NCBI GenBank assembly: GCA_948146395.1
Contig: OX411543.1
Location: 33,003,058-33,067,057 of the forward strand
Direction of reading: 5' to 3'
From: Fragum whitleyi
Taxonomy: Eukaryota > Mollusca > Bivalvia > Cardiida > Cardiidae
Length of the DNA: 64,000 nt
The translations under genes and the position numbers were made by a program. The notes beneath the pieces are model-generated. The model had not been told where the DNA came from, ran no database searches, and saw nothing but the letters and a program-made list of their open reading frames with translations. Positions 20,324-29,924 of the stretch are shown here, one piece after another (positions within the stretch are counted from its first letter, which is position 1; each line of letters starts with the position of its first letter).

Positions 20324-23300
20324 CTATTTATAAACTGAAGAATAATACTCATCCTCCAATTCATAAAGGTCAACTGCTAGTTCATCTCGTAGACTGAGAA
20401 GTCGAGCATCTAATTCATTCTGCATCTGTTTATAAAGCTGGGTGTTGGATGAGATTGAGTCATTAACAGATGGGAAGTCATTGAGTATCAAAAACACTTT
20501 GAGATCGGACACAAGTTTCATCAATGATTCTCCAGCCCTCACCTGCAATAAACACAATTGTAGTTATATAGTTTAAGTCAAACCAGAGCACCATATGCGG
20601 GTGCCGATGCTTGGCTGAAGGTGCTGGATAATGCAAAATCTAAGTCCAAAATGGCTTCTAGAGTTATGCCTATTCATAGTTTGGGTAGCTCTTTTGATTG
20701 TGAAAATACACGCCAAGTTTCAAGTAGATATCTTCATTAACAATAGAGTTATAACCAAAGTAAGAGTTTTTCTCCCACAAAACAATACCAACAACACCAA
20801 GAAGTGATGGGCAGATTAATCGTTTTTAATTGATAATCAGTTGGTTTAGGCTTCCAATTGTCATAGTCAATTAAGAAATTTCACAATTGATCAATCAGTT
20901 CCTAGCACATAAATGAAAGCCATTATATATTGTTTTTGAAACTGACATCAGTTTGATGGCTGAGCACAAAACAGTTGAAACTGCCTATATGTTTATAGGC
21001 AGTTAAACTGTTTCACGCTGAGCCATGAAGTTGGTAAAAAAAACTGCAGAAAGAGTCTTTTGGTCATAATTCAACTAAAACTTTCACATTCTATTCCTCA
21101 AAGGATGATAGGGGTGTAACAATAGGTCGAACTATCGCTGTATCGTGATAGTTTACCTTGCATAGCAATAGGTCGATAGCATTTTTTCAAGTCAATAGAT
21201 ATCGCAATAGTTCCTCTATCGATAGTTCACAATAGTTTTTTTTGAAAATGAAAGAAGAACTAAATGTAGCAACAATGCTGCCTTTCTGCATGTTTTCATC
21301 AGAGAGTGAGGTTAAATCCAATTCCTTTTAAGGGAATATCTGTAATTAACTTATTTGATCATTTTCTAGCCATTGAGAAGGTAAACAGCATCTTTCAAGA
21401 ACAATACAAAATTACTGCCTAATAAAAGGTGGACATTTCAACGTTGATTTTTATCTACTTTTTCTGTAAAAACTACTATTGTGATAGTATTGCAATAGTT
21501 TTCTGACTATTGCAATACTATTCCAATAGCAACTTAACTATCGCAATACTATCATGATACTAATTTTGAACTCAATAGTCACCCCTAAAGGATGATGCAA
21601 GGAGTGCTGTATTAATCACTAAGAAAATAATTGTACAATTGATCATTAGTTGATTTACTCTTCCAATTGAAAACCAAATGTAAATTGAAACCAATTGCCC
21701 TATTTGGAACATCGCTTGGACTTTTCCGTAAACTGGAAAGTACCTTGGATCTAAGTGTAGTAATTTTAGGTCATTTTTTAGGTAATTCTGCTTCTGAAAG
21801 TACTTCAGATATTTAATACCCTTGATGAAAAACGCACCTTCAATCCTTTCTGATCATCTGTGGATACCTTTTAGGCATATTTTAATTTGATGACAAAATG
21901 CAGTAAAACACTGTGTTTTGTATCAAATTCTAATACCCACAATTTGTCCTTTCTTAGATTTTGTTTTTCGCAACATCATCTAAGACAGGTTTGTAATGTC
22001 ACATAAACCCACGTGTGATATGATGTGATGTGCTTTCATGTCTGTGCCCTCATTATTCCTGAGATCTATTCCGTAGAATTGCCTAAGATTCCCAAGTGCA
22101 ATTGCCCAACAAAAACACCAAGTGATGACAATACCTCTATTATTTGTTACAATAGCTGAAGTAAATAATTGAAAGGTCAATTGACCTTTCAAATCCTTAA
22201 TAAATTCCCTATTATAAGTAGAGCCAAAGTAAAATGTATGATTGACGCCTATTGCATCATAAACTGGTAGTTGGCCGAGTTTGTGACCAAAAATTTAGTT
22301 TTCACTTATTGTGATATTCAGTCAATATGAAGATAACAAGAGCTTCGCAGACGCCTGGGGCCATAACATAGTATGACCCTTTGAGTGTATATTGAAAATG
22401 GTTTTATGCACAACTATACACCATATAGAATCATTTTAGCAAGCTTCAGTTCATTCCTATTCAAAGGCTTAGAGGAGCTGCTCACAAAAGAATTTAGTTA
22501 ATTTCAGTCAATTCAAGTGCAGATAATATGAGAAAGACCCAAGCTTTTTAAATTACTGAAGTCTTATGCTCAACTAAATATCAGAGATGCAAACTGGCAA
22601 TGTTCAATTAAATATCATAGAATTTTTGGAGGAGCTTTACACACACATACACCCACGCAAAAAAGCTGTAATTTTAAGCTATATTGTTAAGAAAAGGGCA
22701 GATAAGTGCACTCACACAAATTTGTTTATGGACGGACAAGACAGACAGACAGACAGAAAGATGGTGGATGAACGGGGCCATAACTTAATATGTACCTTCG
22801 TGGGTATAAAAAGAGAGAATTAGAACAAGCTAAGGTTCCATAACTCCACTCTGTTCCTTACAAGTGTAAGGAGCTAAGTGGAGAAATAGCACCTTAATTT
22901 GGAAAAATATTAGAATATATGACAACTATATACTTTTTTTTGCTATTTACTTAAAAATCTAACTGTTTAATGAAGTTTAATGATCCCTTGTTATCTGGAG
23001 GGATTCCTGTTGAACCCTAAAGAAAAACAGTTAGTGTTGCAGGGATCATTTTTGGGTGAGATATTGAGAGATTCTCTCATTTTTCTACCCGAAATCTCAT
23101 TGAAATTGACTTAATGGGAGAAAAATCTCAAAGCAAAATTTAATTGAGTGAAGGAATTTGTTGGCTCCATGTAAATAAGATGTAACTGCCTATATTATCA
23201 TATAGGCAGTTACAACTGTTTTGTACTGAGCCATCAATTTGTTAAAATTTCTCACAAAATTTCTTAATTTCTCATTAGACTAAGCTAAACGAGATATTTT

Positions 23301-24293
23301 TGCACATGCTTTTTTAACCAGAATTATACCCAGTGTTGACCACTGAGATTGTGCAATAGGTTTGTAGTATAACTTTCAAAACCAACTGTCAAAATTTTTT
23401 TGACAAATTTTCCAAATAGCTGGCCACCTATCTATGAGCAACTAAGATCCCATTTATAATACATACTATATTAGCAGCCCTCACTTGCATCTCATATTGA
23501 TCTTGCTCTGCCTGTGTAGATCGTGCAATCTGGGATTCTTCTTCTATCTGAAAAAGAGTTTAAAAGTAAATAGAAGGGGATTGTGCTTGCTTTCTAAATT
23601 CAAGAGTCATTGACCCTTGATTGTGAATCTTTAGGGCACTGTTGTTGAAAGGGTCAATGAAAAAGGGATTCATACATAAGTGTGATCAAGTTTTTCTGTA
23701 TCATAACTCAATGAGTTAAGAAATGTTCTCTTCATAATTCATATCTCATTATTTGATACCTTGAAGTAAAAGTGAGAAAATTCTTTCGTTAATAAACAGA
23801 TTTCATGGGTGTGGAATTCCCATGCCCGACTTGTCCGACTCGGGCTTTTGTACTTGAGGACAAGTAAATTTTTCTAAGCCACTTGTCCAAGGACAAGTAA
23901 ATACCAGGGCAAATCTTGGAATGTTACTTAAAAGAATTAAGAGAGAAATCATGCTAATGTTTATATCATAGGGTAGAAAACATTGTTTTTAATGAAGAAA
24001 ATGCTGCATACCAGCATTTTCTTCATCAAAATTCAATGTTTTTTTCTCAAATTTTTCTATTTACTCTTTAGCGGACAAGTTCATTTTGATTCTGGACGAG
24101 TAGAAAATTGGCTTTTACTTGTCCAGGGACAAGTAGAGAAAACTCGCATTTCCACACCCCTGGATTTCTTATGGAACTACTTTGTGTGTCAAAATAGATG
24201 CCTACTCTTTGAGGACTGTAACAATTTTTTTCTGCCAATCAGAATGCAGAATCATGATGGACAGAACAACAGTTAAATGCAAAGTGTACGTTT

Positions 24294-24326
<33 letters not shown>

Positions 24327-25072
24327 AAAAAAAAATAAATAAATAAATAAACAAATAAAAAAAAATCCTTGATGTCCCCATTTATTGTAGACCATAGGGA
24401 CCTAGGGCTTGTACTAGTGTTTGAAATTGAGGAGTCATTGACTCCTTTAGTTTACCATGACATTCAGGGGGTCAAAACTTATTCTTAAGGGGTCAAAACA
24501 ACCGAAAAGGCAAATTGTGAATAGAATTGTACAGGTTTCATTGTTACTTTAGTTGTCATAATATGATATGAATGAATAAATTAGTAAAATTCTAAATAGT
24601 AAACAAGAAACAACATTGAAAATTTGAGTGATAAACCCCAGTTTTGACCCTTAGACTTTTCTCTCAAGGCCCTTGGGAGTAATTTCTAAAGGTCAAAATA
24701 GTATATTTTTGAGGGTAAAACCCTGTTTAAAGGGTCAAACATGAGCCCTGGGGACATTGTCCTCTTGGTTTCTTAACCTTGGTAGCTAGATTGCTAATAA
24801 CATTCTTACTCACAATGAGACATTGCCTATTGACATTCACAACCTTGGCAGACCCCTGCAACTAGAATTACCAGTAGATTTTTTTCATTATTAAAATGGT
24901 AAATGAGTCGAAAGCTGACCTTCTGGTAACTTACTCTAGCAAGCTTGATTATTTCTGTAAAATTATCCAGCATAGATTTGGTATCTTCTCTCAATTTCAA
25001 TGAATAGGACTTCAACAGAGCTTCTTTACTTTGAGGTATAGATCGTTGTTGCTGTCCTTGTGGCTGAGACAT
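20324..25072 (-). CDS. MED22: Mediator complex subunit 22 (MED22/SURF5), three coding exons
   Basis: Coding exons on the minus strand are 25072-24935, 23547-23467 and 20542-20324 (145 aa). MED22 is a head-module subunit of the nuclear Mediator complex that links activators to RNA polymerase II. Exon 1 gives the N-terminus with [10 protein letters not shown] and [12 protein letters not shown]. Exon 2 gives [21 protein letters not shown]. Exon 3 gives [26 protein letters not shown] and [12 protein letters not shown]. All are hallmark MED22 segments and together make a largely helical protein. All junctions are phase 0 with GTAAGT/TTTCAG, GTATGT/TTGCAG ends. The length matches the short human isoform (~140 aa). 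A splice acceptor (TTTCAG) sits 14 bp upstream of the ATG, so a non-coding first exon lies further toward RPL7A. The introns hold hAT MITEs and fold-back repeats. Confidence 0.93.
20955..21026. repeat. GGCTCAGC fold-back hairpin (MED22 intron 2)
   Basis: GATGGCTGAGC, AACAGTTGAAACTGCC and TATAGGCAGTTAAACTG, then GCTGAGCCAT, form a ~72 nt near-perfect palindrome. Same family as 23161, 41195, 44735, 50177, 50791 and 52970. Confidence 0.85.
21109..21587. mobile_element. hAT-type MITE with 8 bp target duplication
   Basis: 479 bp beginning TAGGGGTGTAACAATAGG and ending AGTCACCCCTA. It is flanked by AAGGATGA at 21101-21108 and 21588-21595. The paralogous site at 53078-53100 has a single AAGGATGA, which proves the insertion. 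The interior repeats short ACTATCGCAATAGT-type motifs. Confidence 0.9.
21705..22100 (+). repeat. Diverged interspersed repeat, copy 2
   Basis: Same family as 630-1010. Shares ACATCGCTTGGACTTTTCCG, GCAGTAAAACACTGTGTTTT, GTTTGTAATGTCAC and TATTCCGTAGAAT. Confidence 0.7.
22336..22817 (+). mobile_element. Helentron-like element, unassigned family
   Basis: Begins AACAAGAGCTTCGCAGACGC and ends with a GACAGACAGACAGA microsatellite, GGGGCCATAAC, TACCTTCGTGGGTATAAAAA. It fits the shared architecture, but the end motifs are weakly matched. Confidence 0.5.
23161..23236. repeat. GGCTCAGC fold-back hairpin (MED22 intron 1)
   Basis: TGTAACTGCCTATA / TATAGGCAGTTACA stem with an outer TGGCTC / GAGCCA pair; partly eroded on the left. 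Confidence 0.75.
23467..23547 (-). other. MED22: MED22 second coding exon
   Basis: 81 nt, 27 codons, phase 0 on both sides. Acceptor TTTTTCAG, donor GTATGT. Encodes the central [15 protein letters not shown] segment. Confidence 0.9.
23804..24162. mobile_element. hAT-type MITE with 5 bp target duplication (GATTT), ACAAGT-rich
   Basis: 359 bp. The left end CATGGGTGTGGAATTCC and right end ATTTCCACACCCCTG are inverted, flanked by GATTT at 23799-23803 and 24163-24167. It contains several GGACAAGTA and ACTTGTCC motifs. Partial relatives occur at 47900-47995, 48095-48190 and 43920-44010. Confidence 0.75.
24297..24366. repeat. Poly-C/poly-A low-complexity tract
   Basis: About 21 C followed by a long A run and AAAT repeats. 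Assembly errors are likely here. Confidence 0.9.
24402..24750. mobile_element. hAT-type MITE with 5 bp target duplication (GGGAC)
   Basis: 349 bp from CTAGGGCTTGTACTAG to CATGAGCCCTG, flanked by GGGAC at 24397-24401 and 24751-24755. It shares GGGTCAAAAC/TTTGACCC blocks with 16842-17216. Confidence 0.8.
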
Positions 25073-25086
25073 TCTTGATTACAAAC
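24935..25086 (-). other. MED22: MED22 first coding exon with 14 nt of 5' leader
   Basis: The acceptor lies at 25087-25092 (TTTCAG on the minus strand), the ATG at 25072-25070 and the donor GTAAGT immediately below 24935. The acceptor shows that transcription begins in an upstream exon not located here. Confidence 0.8.
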
Positions 25087-25127
25087 CTGAAATGATATAT
25101 TGAGGGGGTCAAGACTTCTGTTAGTGC

Positions 25128-25316
25128 TTATATATATATATAATACGTACTTAGTGTTTTGTATGAGAATAATATCTAGCGAGGTTGGGAGAATTGATAA
25201 TTGTCGAGGCTCTGCCAAAAGGTGATCACAATAGCTCACTTTAGCACTTTGTGCTCAGGTGAGCTAAAAATATCATATGGGATGTTATCACATGGATATT
25301 TGTATAGTTATAAGAT
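25128..25316 (+). repeat. Hybrid: palindromic element interrupted by a Helentron-like 3' end
   Basis: 25128-25218 matches the left half of 13793-13940 (TAATACGTACTTAGTG..GAGGCTCTGCC). 25221-25268 is a family A 3' terminus (GATCACAATAGCTCAC..GTGCTCAGGTGAGCTAAAAA). 25269-25316 returns to the palindromic element's tail (ATCATATGGGATGTTATC..AGTTATAAGATAAA). Confidence 0.75.
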
Positions 25317-25779
25317 AAAAATCTATATGCCCTTACAATGGTTTTGCAATGACTCTGACCCATCAATATAAATACATGTAACTGAAGTTATATTGAATAA
25401 TAACCTAATTTATTTTCAATTACATTACATGACAGTATCTGCAATGAGAGAGGATCACAATTGAAACAAGAGAAATTTTATTAGTCCTTTTCACTATTGT
25501 TTTCTATTCTTCTTACAACTAATTTTGAACAACACACTAATGCCCTCGCCACCTCCATACCTGTAGCTTGATACAATAGCTGAATAGGGTAAATTACAGC
25601 AAACCTTAATTCAATTCTGTCTATATTCCATGGCAATACTTAATTCAATGTGAAGCCTAAAATTTCCACATATTTGACAGTAAAAATTGGCCTTGACCAA
25701 TGACCTTGACGCCAACAGAAAGGTCTTGTCCAAAGCAATCATAATATTAAATATGAAATTCCATCACTTACCATTCAAA

Positions 25780-25878
25780 AGTTATGGCCAATGTTAAAGT
25801 GTTTTTTTTTGACAAACATACAGATAAACAGATGGCAACAACAATATGCCCCCGATCTATTGAGGTGGGGGCATAAAA
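25780..25878 (+). mobile_element. 3' fragment of a Helentron-like element, family F
   Basis: AAAAGTTATGGCCAATGTT, ATGCCCCCGATCTATTG, then GGGGGCATAAAAA. Resembles the 3' part of 10758-10917. Confidence 0.65.
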
Positions 25879-26027
25879 ATACTTGTTAATGAAATTTGAA
25901 ATTTCCTTCAAGATGGATAAGTCTGCCTTTCGTTCTTCGTTTCAGGTCAACATATTCTTGGATAAACCCTCCAGTTCTATAATCTATAATACATTTATAA
26001 GTTGAACACTCTTGGGTACAAATCAAC

Positions 26028-26775
26028 AAACGAGAGGCCCAAGAGGGCCGGTATCGCTCCACTGGCTTTAAAATTTTCACTTTAATTAAATAAAGCTTAC
26101 TTTAAATGAATACATTAACACTCCGAAATCTCCTAAGACCCATTTAATAATGATAAACTGGTTCTGGTCCATATTGCACCAAAATACTCAATCACAATGA
26201 ACCTGCAACCCTTTACCCATCTTATTACAACATAAGGTTCAGAAGGAGATGTCGTTCAAAAATTTCGGGCTCAAAATAGGCTCGGCCTGCCACGCACATA
26301 TTTATGGACCAATCAAAATTTCTTGAACAATTTGAGTAAATAGACACCCAAGAAACATTCTGGTAAAGTTTCATTGAAATTGGCTGAGGAGATATTGATA
26401 TTGGCTGAGGAGATATCGTTCAAAGATTTTGGCCTCAAAATAAGCCCTGTCCTGCCACACCCAAATTTATGGGCCAATCAAAATTTAGCAAATAATTTTT
26501 GAAAAGAGACACTCAAGGAACATTCTGGTAAAGTTTCATTGAAATCAGAAATCAGCCAAGTGGTTCCAGAGAAAATGTCATTAGAAAATTTCGGGCTAAA
26601 AATAAGCCCCGCCTTGCCAAGCCCATATTTAAGGACCAATCAAAATTTTTTAAACAATTTAAGTAAAGGGTCAACCAAAGAACATTCTGTTAAAGTTTCA
26701 TTGAAATCGGCCCAGTGGTTCAGGAGGAGATGTCGTTCAAAGATTTCGGGCTCAAAATAAGCCCCGCCTAGCTAA
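26028..26775 (+). mobile_element. Helentron-like element, family B-like, 3' hairpin lost
   Basis: The 5' end is AACGAGAGGCCCAAGAGGGC then CGCTCCACTGGC. Three body units follow, with GGCTCAAAATAAGCC and CATTCTGGTAAAGTTTCATT. The 3' end is only GCCTAGCTAAAAAC, so the proximal hairpin arm has been deleted. Confidence 0.7.
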
Positions 26776-26814
26776 AAACAAATACATATCTAATTTTAGT
26801 GTTTTTAAAACAGC

Positions 26815-27325
26815 TATAATAATGGAATTTTTCTACTAAAATCATGGAAACTTCTTAAAAATCTTTTAAAATCGATAGTATACTCATATGTTCTACCTGA
26901 TGTAGCATGTTTGAAAGAGAATTCAGGGTAGTTCTGAGAGGTGCCGAGATCGTGAATAAGTACAGTCAATTTTGTTTACGAAATTAAAAAAAGATGATCT
27001 ATTACACTACGGTTATATCCATGCAACAGGAAAATCGCAAAATCTTGTCTTCACAAAAATATGCAGTTTTATACTGCGATAACTTCCGAGTTATCCTATT
27101 AAATACACTGGGTTCCAGCTTCCTGATGTTATATGCCAATGAAAACACAGTCTGATATCCATTGCTAAAAGAACTATCTGGTTTTCCAATAAGAAATAAT
27201 CAAATTTTATATTTACTTCAAAAATTAGCTTTGAATTGGGAATTTCATTCTCTCATTTTTGGAAAAAAACATAGTCTTCGTCATTGGGAAAAGGTCCACT
27301 GGACCTGTTCACAGTGCTCTCAATA
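26815..27325 (-). repeat. Inverted duplicate of the DIRS insertion site
   Basis: The reverse complement aligns with 31580-31920 on one side of the DIRS element and 37137-37345 on the other. Shared phrases include ACGATCTCGGCACCTCTCAGA, CGTAAACAAAATTGACTG and GAGAGAATGAAATTC. It is thus a DIRS-free relative. The class of the repeat itself is unknown. Confidence 0.75.
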
Positions 27326-27330
27326 AGGGC

Positions 27331-28899
27331 CAAAATCAGGAGTTTTTGTAATTCCATGCTGAGATTTCAGGAATTTTTTTTAAGAAGTATGAATTTTTAA
27401 CCCCTCCCCCCAGAACACACGCCTTCCTTTTTCTGCACACTTTGTAAATGCTCCTTTCCTTGTTAAATATATGTTAAATTATTCTTCCCAAAGCCTTGAT
27501 TCTGGTTGGTTCTTTAAGAATAAACGACTTCCAAGCCTTAAAACTCTTCTTGTAGCTTTGACTTTAAGCTTTAGGTACGAGCTTTGGTTTCACAATCACC
27601 TCTTATTACTTTCATTGAATAAATTATGGAAACTAATAGATTGTATGAGAAAATGTGGAGTTTCTTTTTGAAATTGGCCCTTTGATGTATCTTGCCCAGT
27701 GGGCCTAGGAAATGCAGCTTACTCAAATTTTAGTTTCAATGTTTTGGTATCTGGCGATATAACGGAAATTAATGCAGCTTTATTTTCCTCGGCATAATTC
27801 CAAAGGAGGCGAACATTCAAGTGTGCAAATAAAAGTTCTAAACTTCATTAAACTTGCGCAGAATTATCCAAAAAGCAGAAGCCAAAAAAATTCATTTCAA
27901 ATCTCCCATCAGACATGTTGCAGACAACTTAATGACATCATTTGGGATTTCCCCACGTTCTCCGAAGATGCAGAATCTTAACATTTTATAACCAGGACAG
28001 TTGAATGACCTGTCGTAACTGTTTTCCAGTAGCGTCCTTTTCACTTGGGATAAATCACCTGTAGATCTATTCTAAGACTTTTAGGAAGCGATATTTCGAA
28101 AATTAATTGGCCTGAGCTGCATGAATTATGTATCATGATGTAACGAATATTCCCCCGATTTAAATTTTGTTTATTTCAATAATCCTTTCGAAGGACCCTC
28201 GCGATCTGTATCTGATGAAGAAAGGTAATGACAGAAGCGGTAATGAAGCATCGCTAACCCAACAAGGTTGTGTAATCAAATACTGGTTATTATAATGACA
28301 GTCTAATACCCTGCGCATTACACGTGGCTTGGTTTGGTCAGCTTTAATGCGTATACTTGCGTTATTGATATTTTGCACCTTTATTAGGTAAATTCATAAA
28401 ACTTTAGGGGTCAAATTACAGGACGTTTTCCTCGAATCTCTGATGTTTTTTAACGTCCCAGTTTGATTTGCCGGACGTAATTTCTGAATTTCTGGACGTA
28501 TTTTACATCGACTTCTGCTTATTGTGAACAACAAGGAAGAAAATTGATGTCAGATTGTTCAGGAGTGAAATGTAGATGTAGATGTACCAATTTACTGGTT
28601 AATGTATTCGCAGAATAAGTTTGGTAAAAACGACATTTCTTAGTGTCAAACTTTATGCCATCTTCAGTGTACCAAAACCAAGTAACTACAGCATCAATAA
28701 GCATGAGTTACAAGGATTTGTTATGACAGTAAAGCATTCAGCCATTCAAGATAATGTCTCAGGTATTTGGAGCGCTGCAGGTCAGTTTAAGTCAGTGGGA
28801 CTTTTTTGTCTATCTATCTATCTCTGGATACTGTCCACCCCTCTCTCGAGTGTTACAGACAGGAAAAATGTGCGCGTTGGACTGTTAGTAAAGTGAAAG
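27331..28899. other. No recognised feature
   Basis: AT-rich sequence with several short open frames of no recognised family and a short CTAT microsatellite near 28810. It could hide the non-coding first exon of MED22, which I could not place. Confidence 0.45.
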
Positions 28900-29325
28900 A
28901 AATAAAAGTAAAGATCTGACATGTCAGATAAGTGAAAGTAGATAAAAGTAAAGTATTGGTTTAAAATGTTAGTAAGTGAGAGTGGAGTAAAAGATCTAGT
29001 TAAAAACAATCACCTCCAGACTAATATTGAATACCTGCCACAGCTCTCTTAAACTGATCTAACTCAGAGAGTGTGGCGATATGACAGGGTAACTGGTTCC
29101 AAAGGCTAATAGAGTGAGGGTAGAATGAATATTTGATGTAATCAGAGTTAACCTGGATTTGTCGTAGAGAGAGAGGGTGCATATGTCTAGTTAATCTGGT
29201 TGGGGCATGGATATACAACTGAAGTTTAATTGCAACAATGTTGTGATATATACGATAAAACATGATAAGTCTGGCGTCAATCCTGCGATGCTCAAGAGAC
29301 CTCCACCCCAGATCATCCTGTCAGA
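28900..29325 (-). pseudogene. LINE ORF2 C-terminal fragment
   Basis: On the minus strand the frame at 29263-29021, extended upstream to ~29325, reads W..SLEHRRIDARLIMFYR, then HMHPLSLRQIQV, YSFYPHSISLWNQLP and LDQFKRAV. This is the characteristic tail of non-LTR retrotransposon reverse transcriptases (chordate/mollusc CR1- or Jockey-like). It is a 5'-truncated dead copy. Confidence 0.75.
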
Positions 29326-29899
29326 TTCAAGTTATGGGCTATTTGGTCAACTCTGCTAGTGGGCCTTTTTGAAGGAGGCCTTTCAGACACTGGGCCTTTT
29401 TGACCATACACCAGCAATTTGATGGGCAGAGTTGACTGGTAACGTTTTTTTATTCAAGATCAAAAAACAAAGTTTTCAGAAACAAAACAGAAAAGAATTT
29501 ATGGTTATATTCTTTCAAAATCTTTGCTAATGGATGGGCTTCAGGGAATATTTGTGTGTTTTTTTCAATGACGATTCACCTGATACCATTTTTTTCTTTT
29601 TAAACCTGGGCATTTTTCGTGAGAGGCCAAATGAAGAGGGTCGCGGTGTTCTTTCATCCGAAATAAGGACCGTCCGGATATACTAACAGTTATAAAGCTT
29701 GAGATCGTTTTACCATGGGAGACGGTCAAGGTATGTAGCTTGAAAATATGTTCAAATTATAACGCAATTAAATGAATGAGAGATATTGTGCAAAAATAAT
29801 ACTTGATTTACAGCGAAAATTCTCTGTTTAAATTTGCGCCATTAAGCCCCATTGGACGCTTTCTTCTCTGCAGTAAATAAAGCGCCCAGTAATCTTCAA
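29326..29899. promoter_or_regulatory. Presumed promoter region of RPL7A, possibly shared with MED22
   Basis: No element ends recognised. An inverted CCAAT box (ATTGG) lies in AAGCCCCATTGGACGC about 55 bp upstream of the RPL7A start, and there is little repeat sequence. The divergent arrangement with MED22 makes a bidirectional promoter plausible, but no MED22 leader exon was found. Confidence 0.4.
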
Positions 29900-29924
29900 C
29901 TTCCTTTTCCGGTATCCAAACATG
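29900..29924 (+). promoter_or_regulatory. RPL7A: RPL7A first exon with 5' TOP motif and ATG
   Basis: CTTCCTTTTCCGG is a terminal oligopyrimidine motif (C followed by pyrimidines), followed by TATCCAAAC and ATG, then directly the donor GTGAGA. Ribosomal protein genes start at such a C. In mammals RPL7A exon 1 likewise ends right after the ATG. The next exon begins in phase 0 (CCG), which fits. The motif would place translation under TOP/mTOR control. Confidence 0.72.

Larger units (their letters stand above)
20818..21690 (+). repeat. Interspersed repeat interrupted by a hAT MITE
   Basis: Aligns with 52840-53165, sharing GATAATCAGTTGGTTT, CAGTTCCTA, CTGCAGAAAGAGTCTTT and GTGCTGTATTAAT. The second copy lacks the MITE at 21109 and so shows the empty site. 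Confidence 0.8.

Noticed and set aside
28621..28896. 91-codon frame as a gene
   Set aside because: Short, crosses a CTAT microsatellite and lacks any domain.
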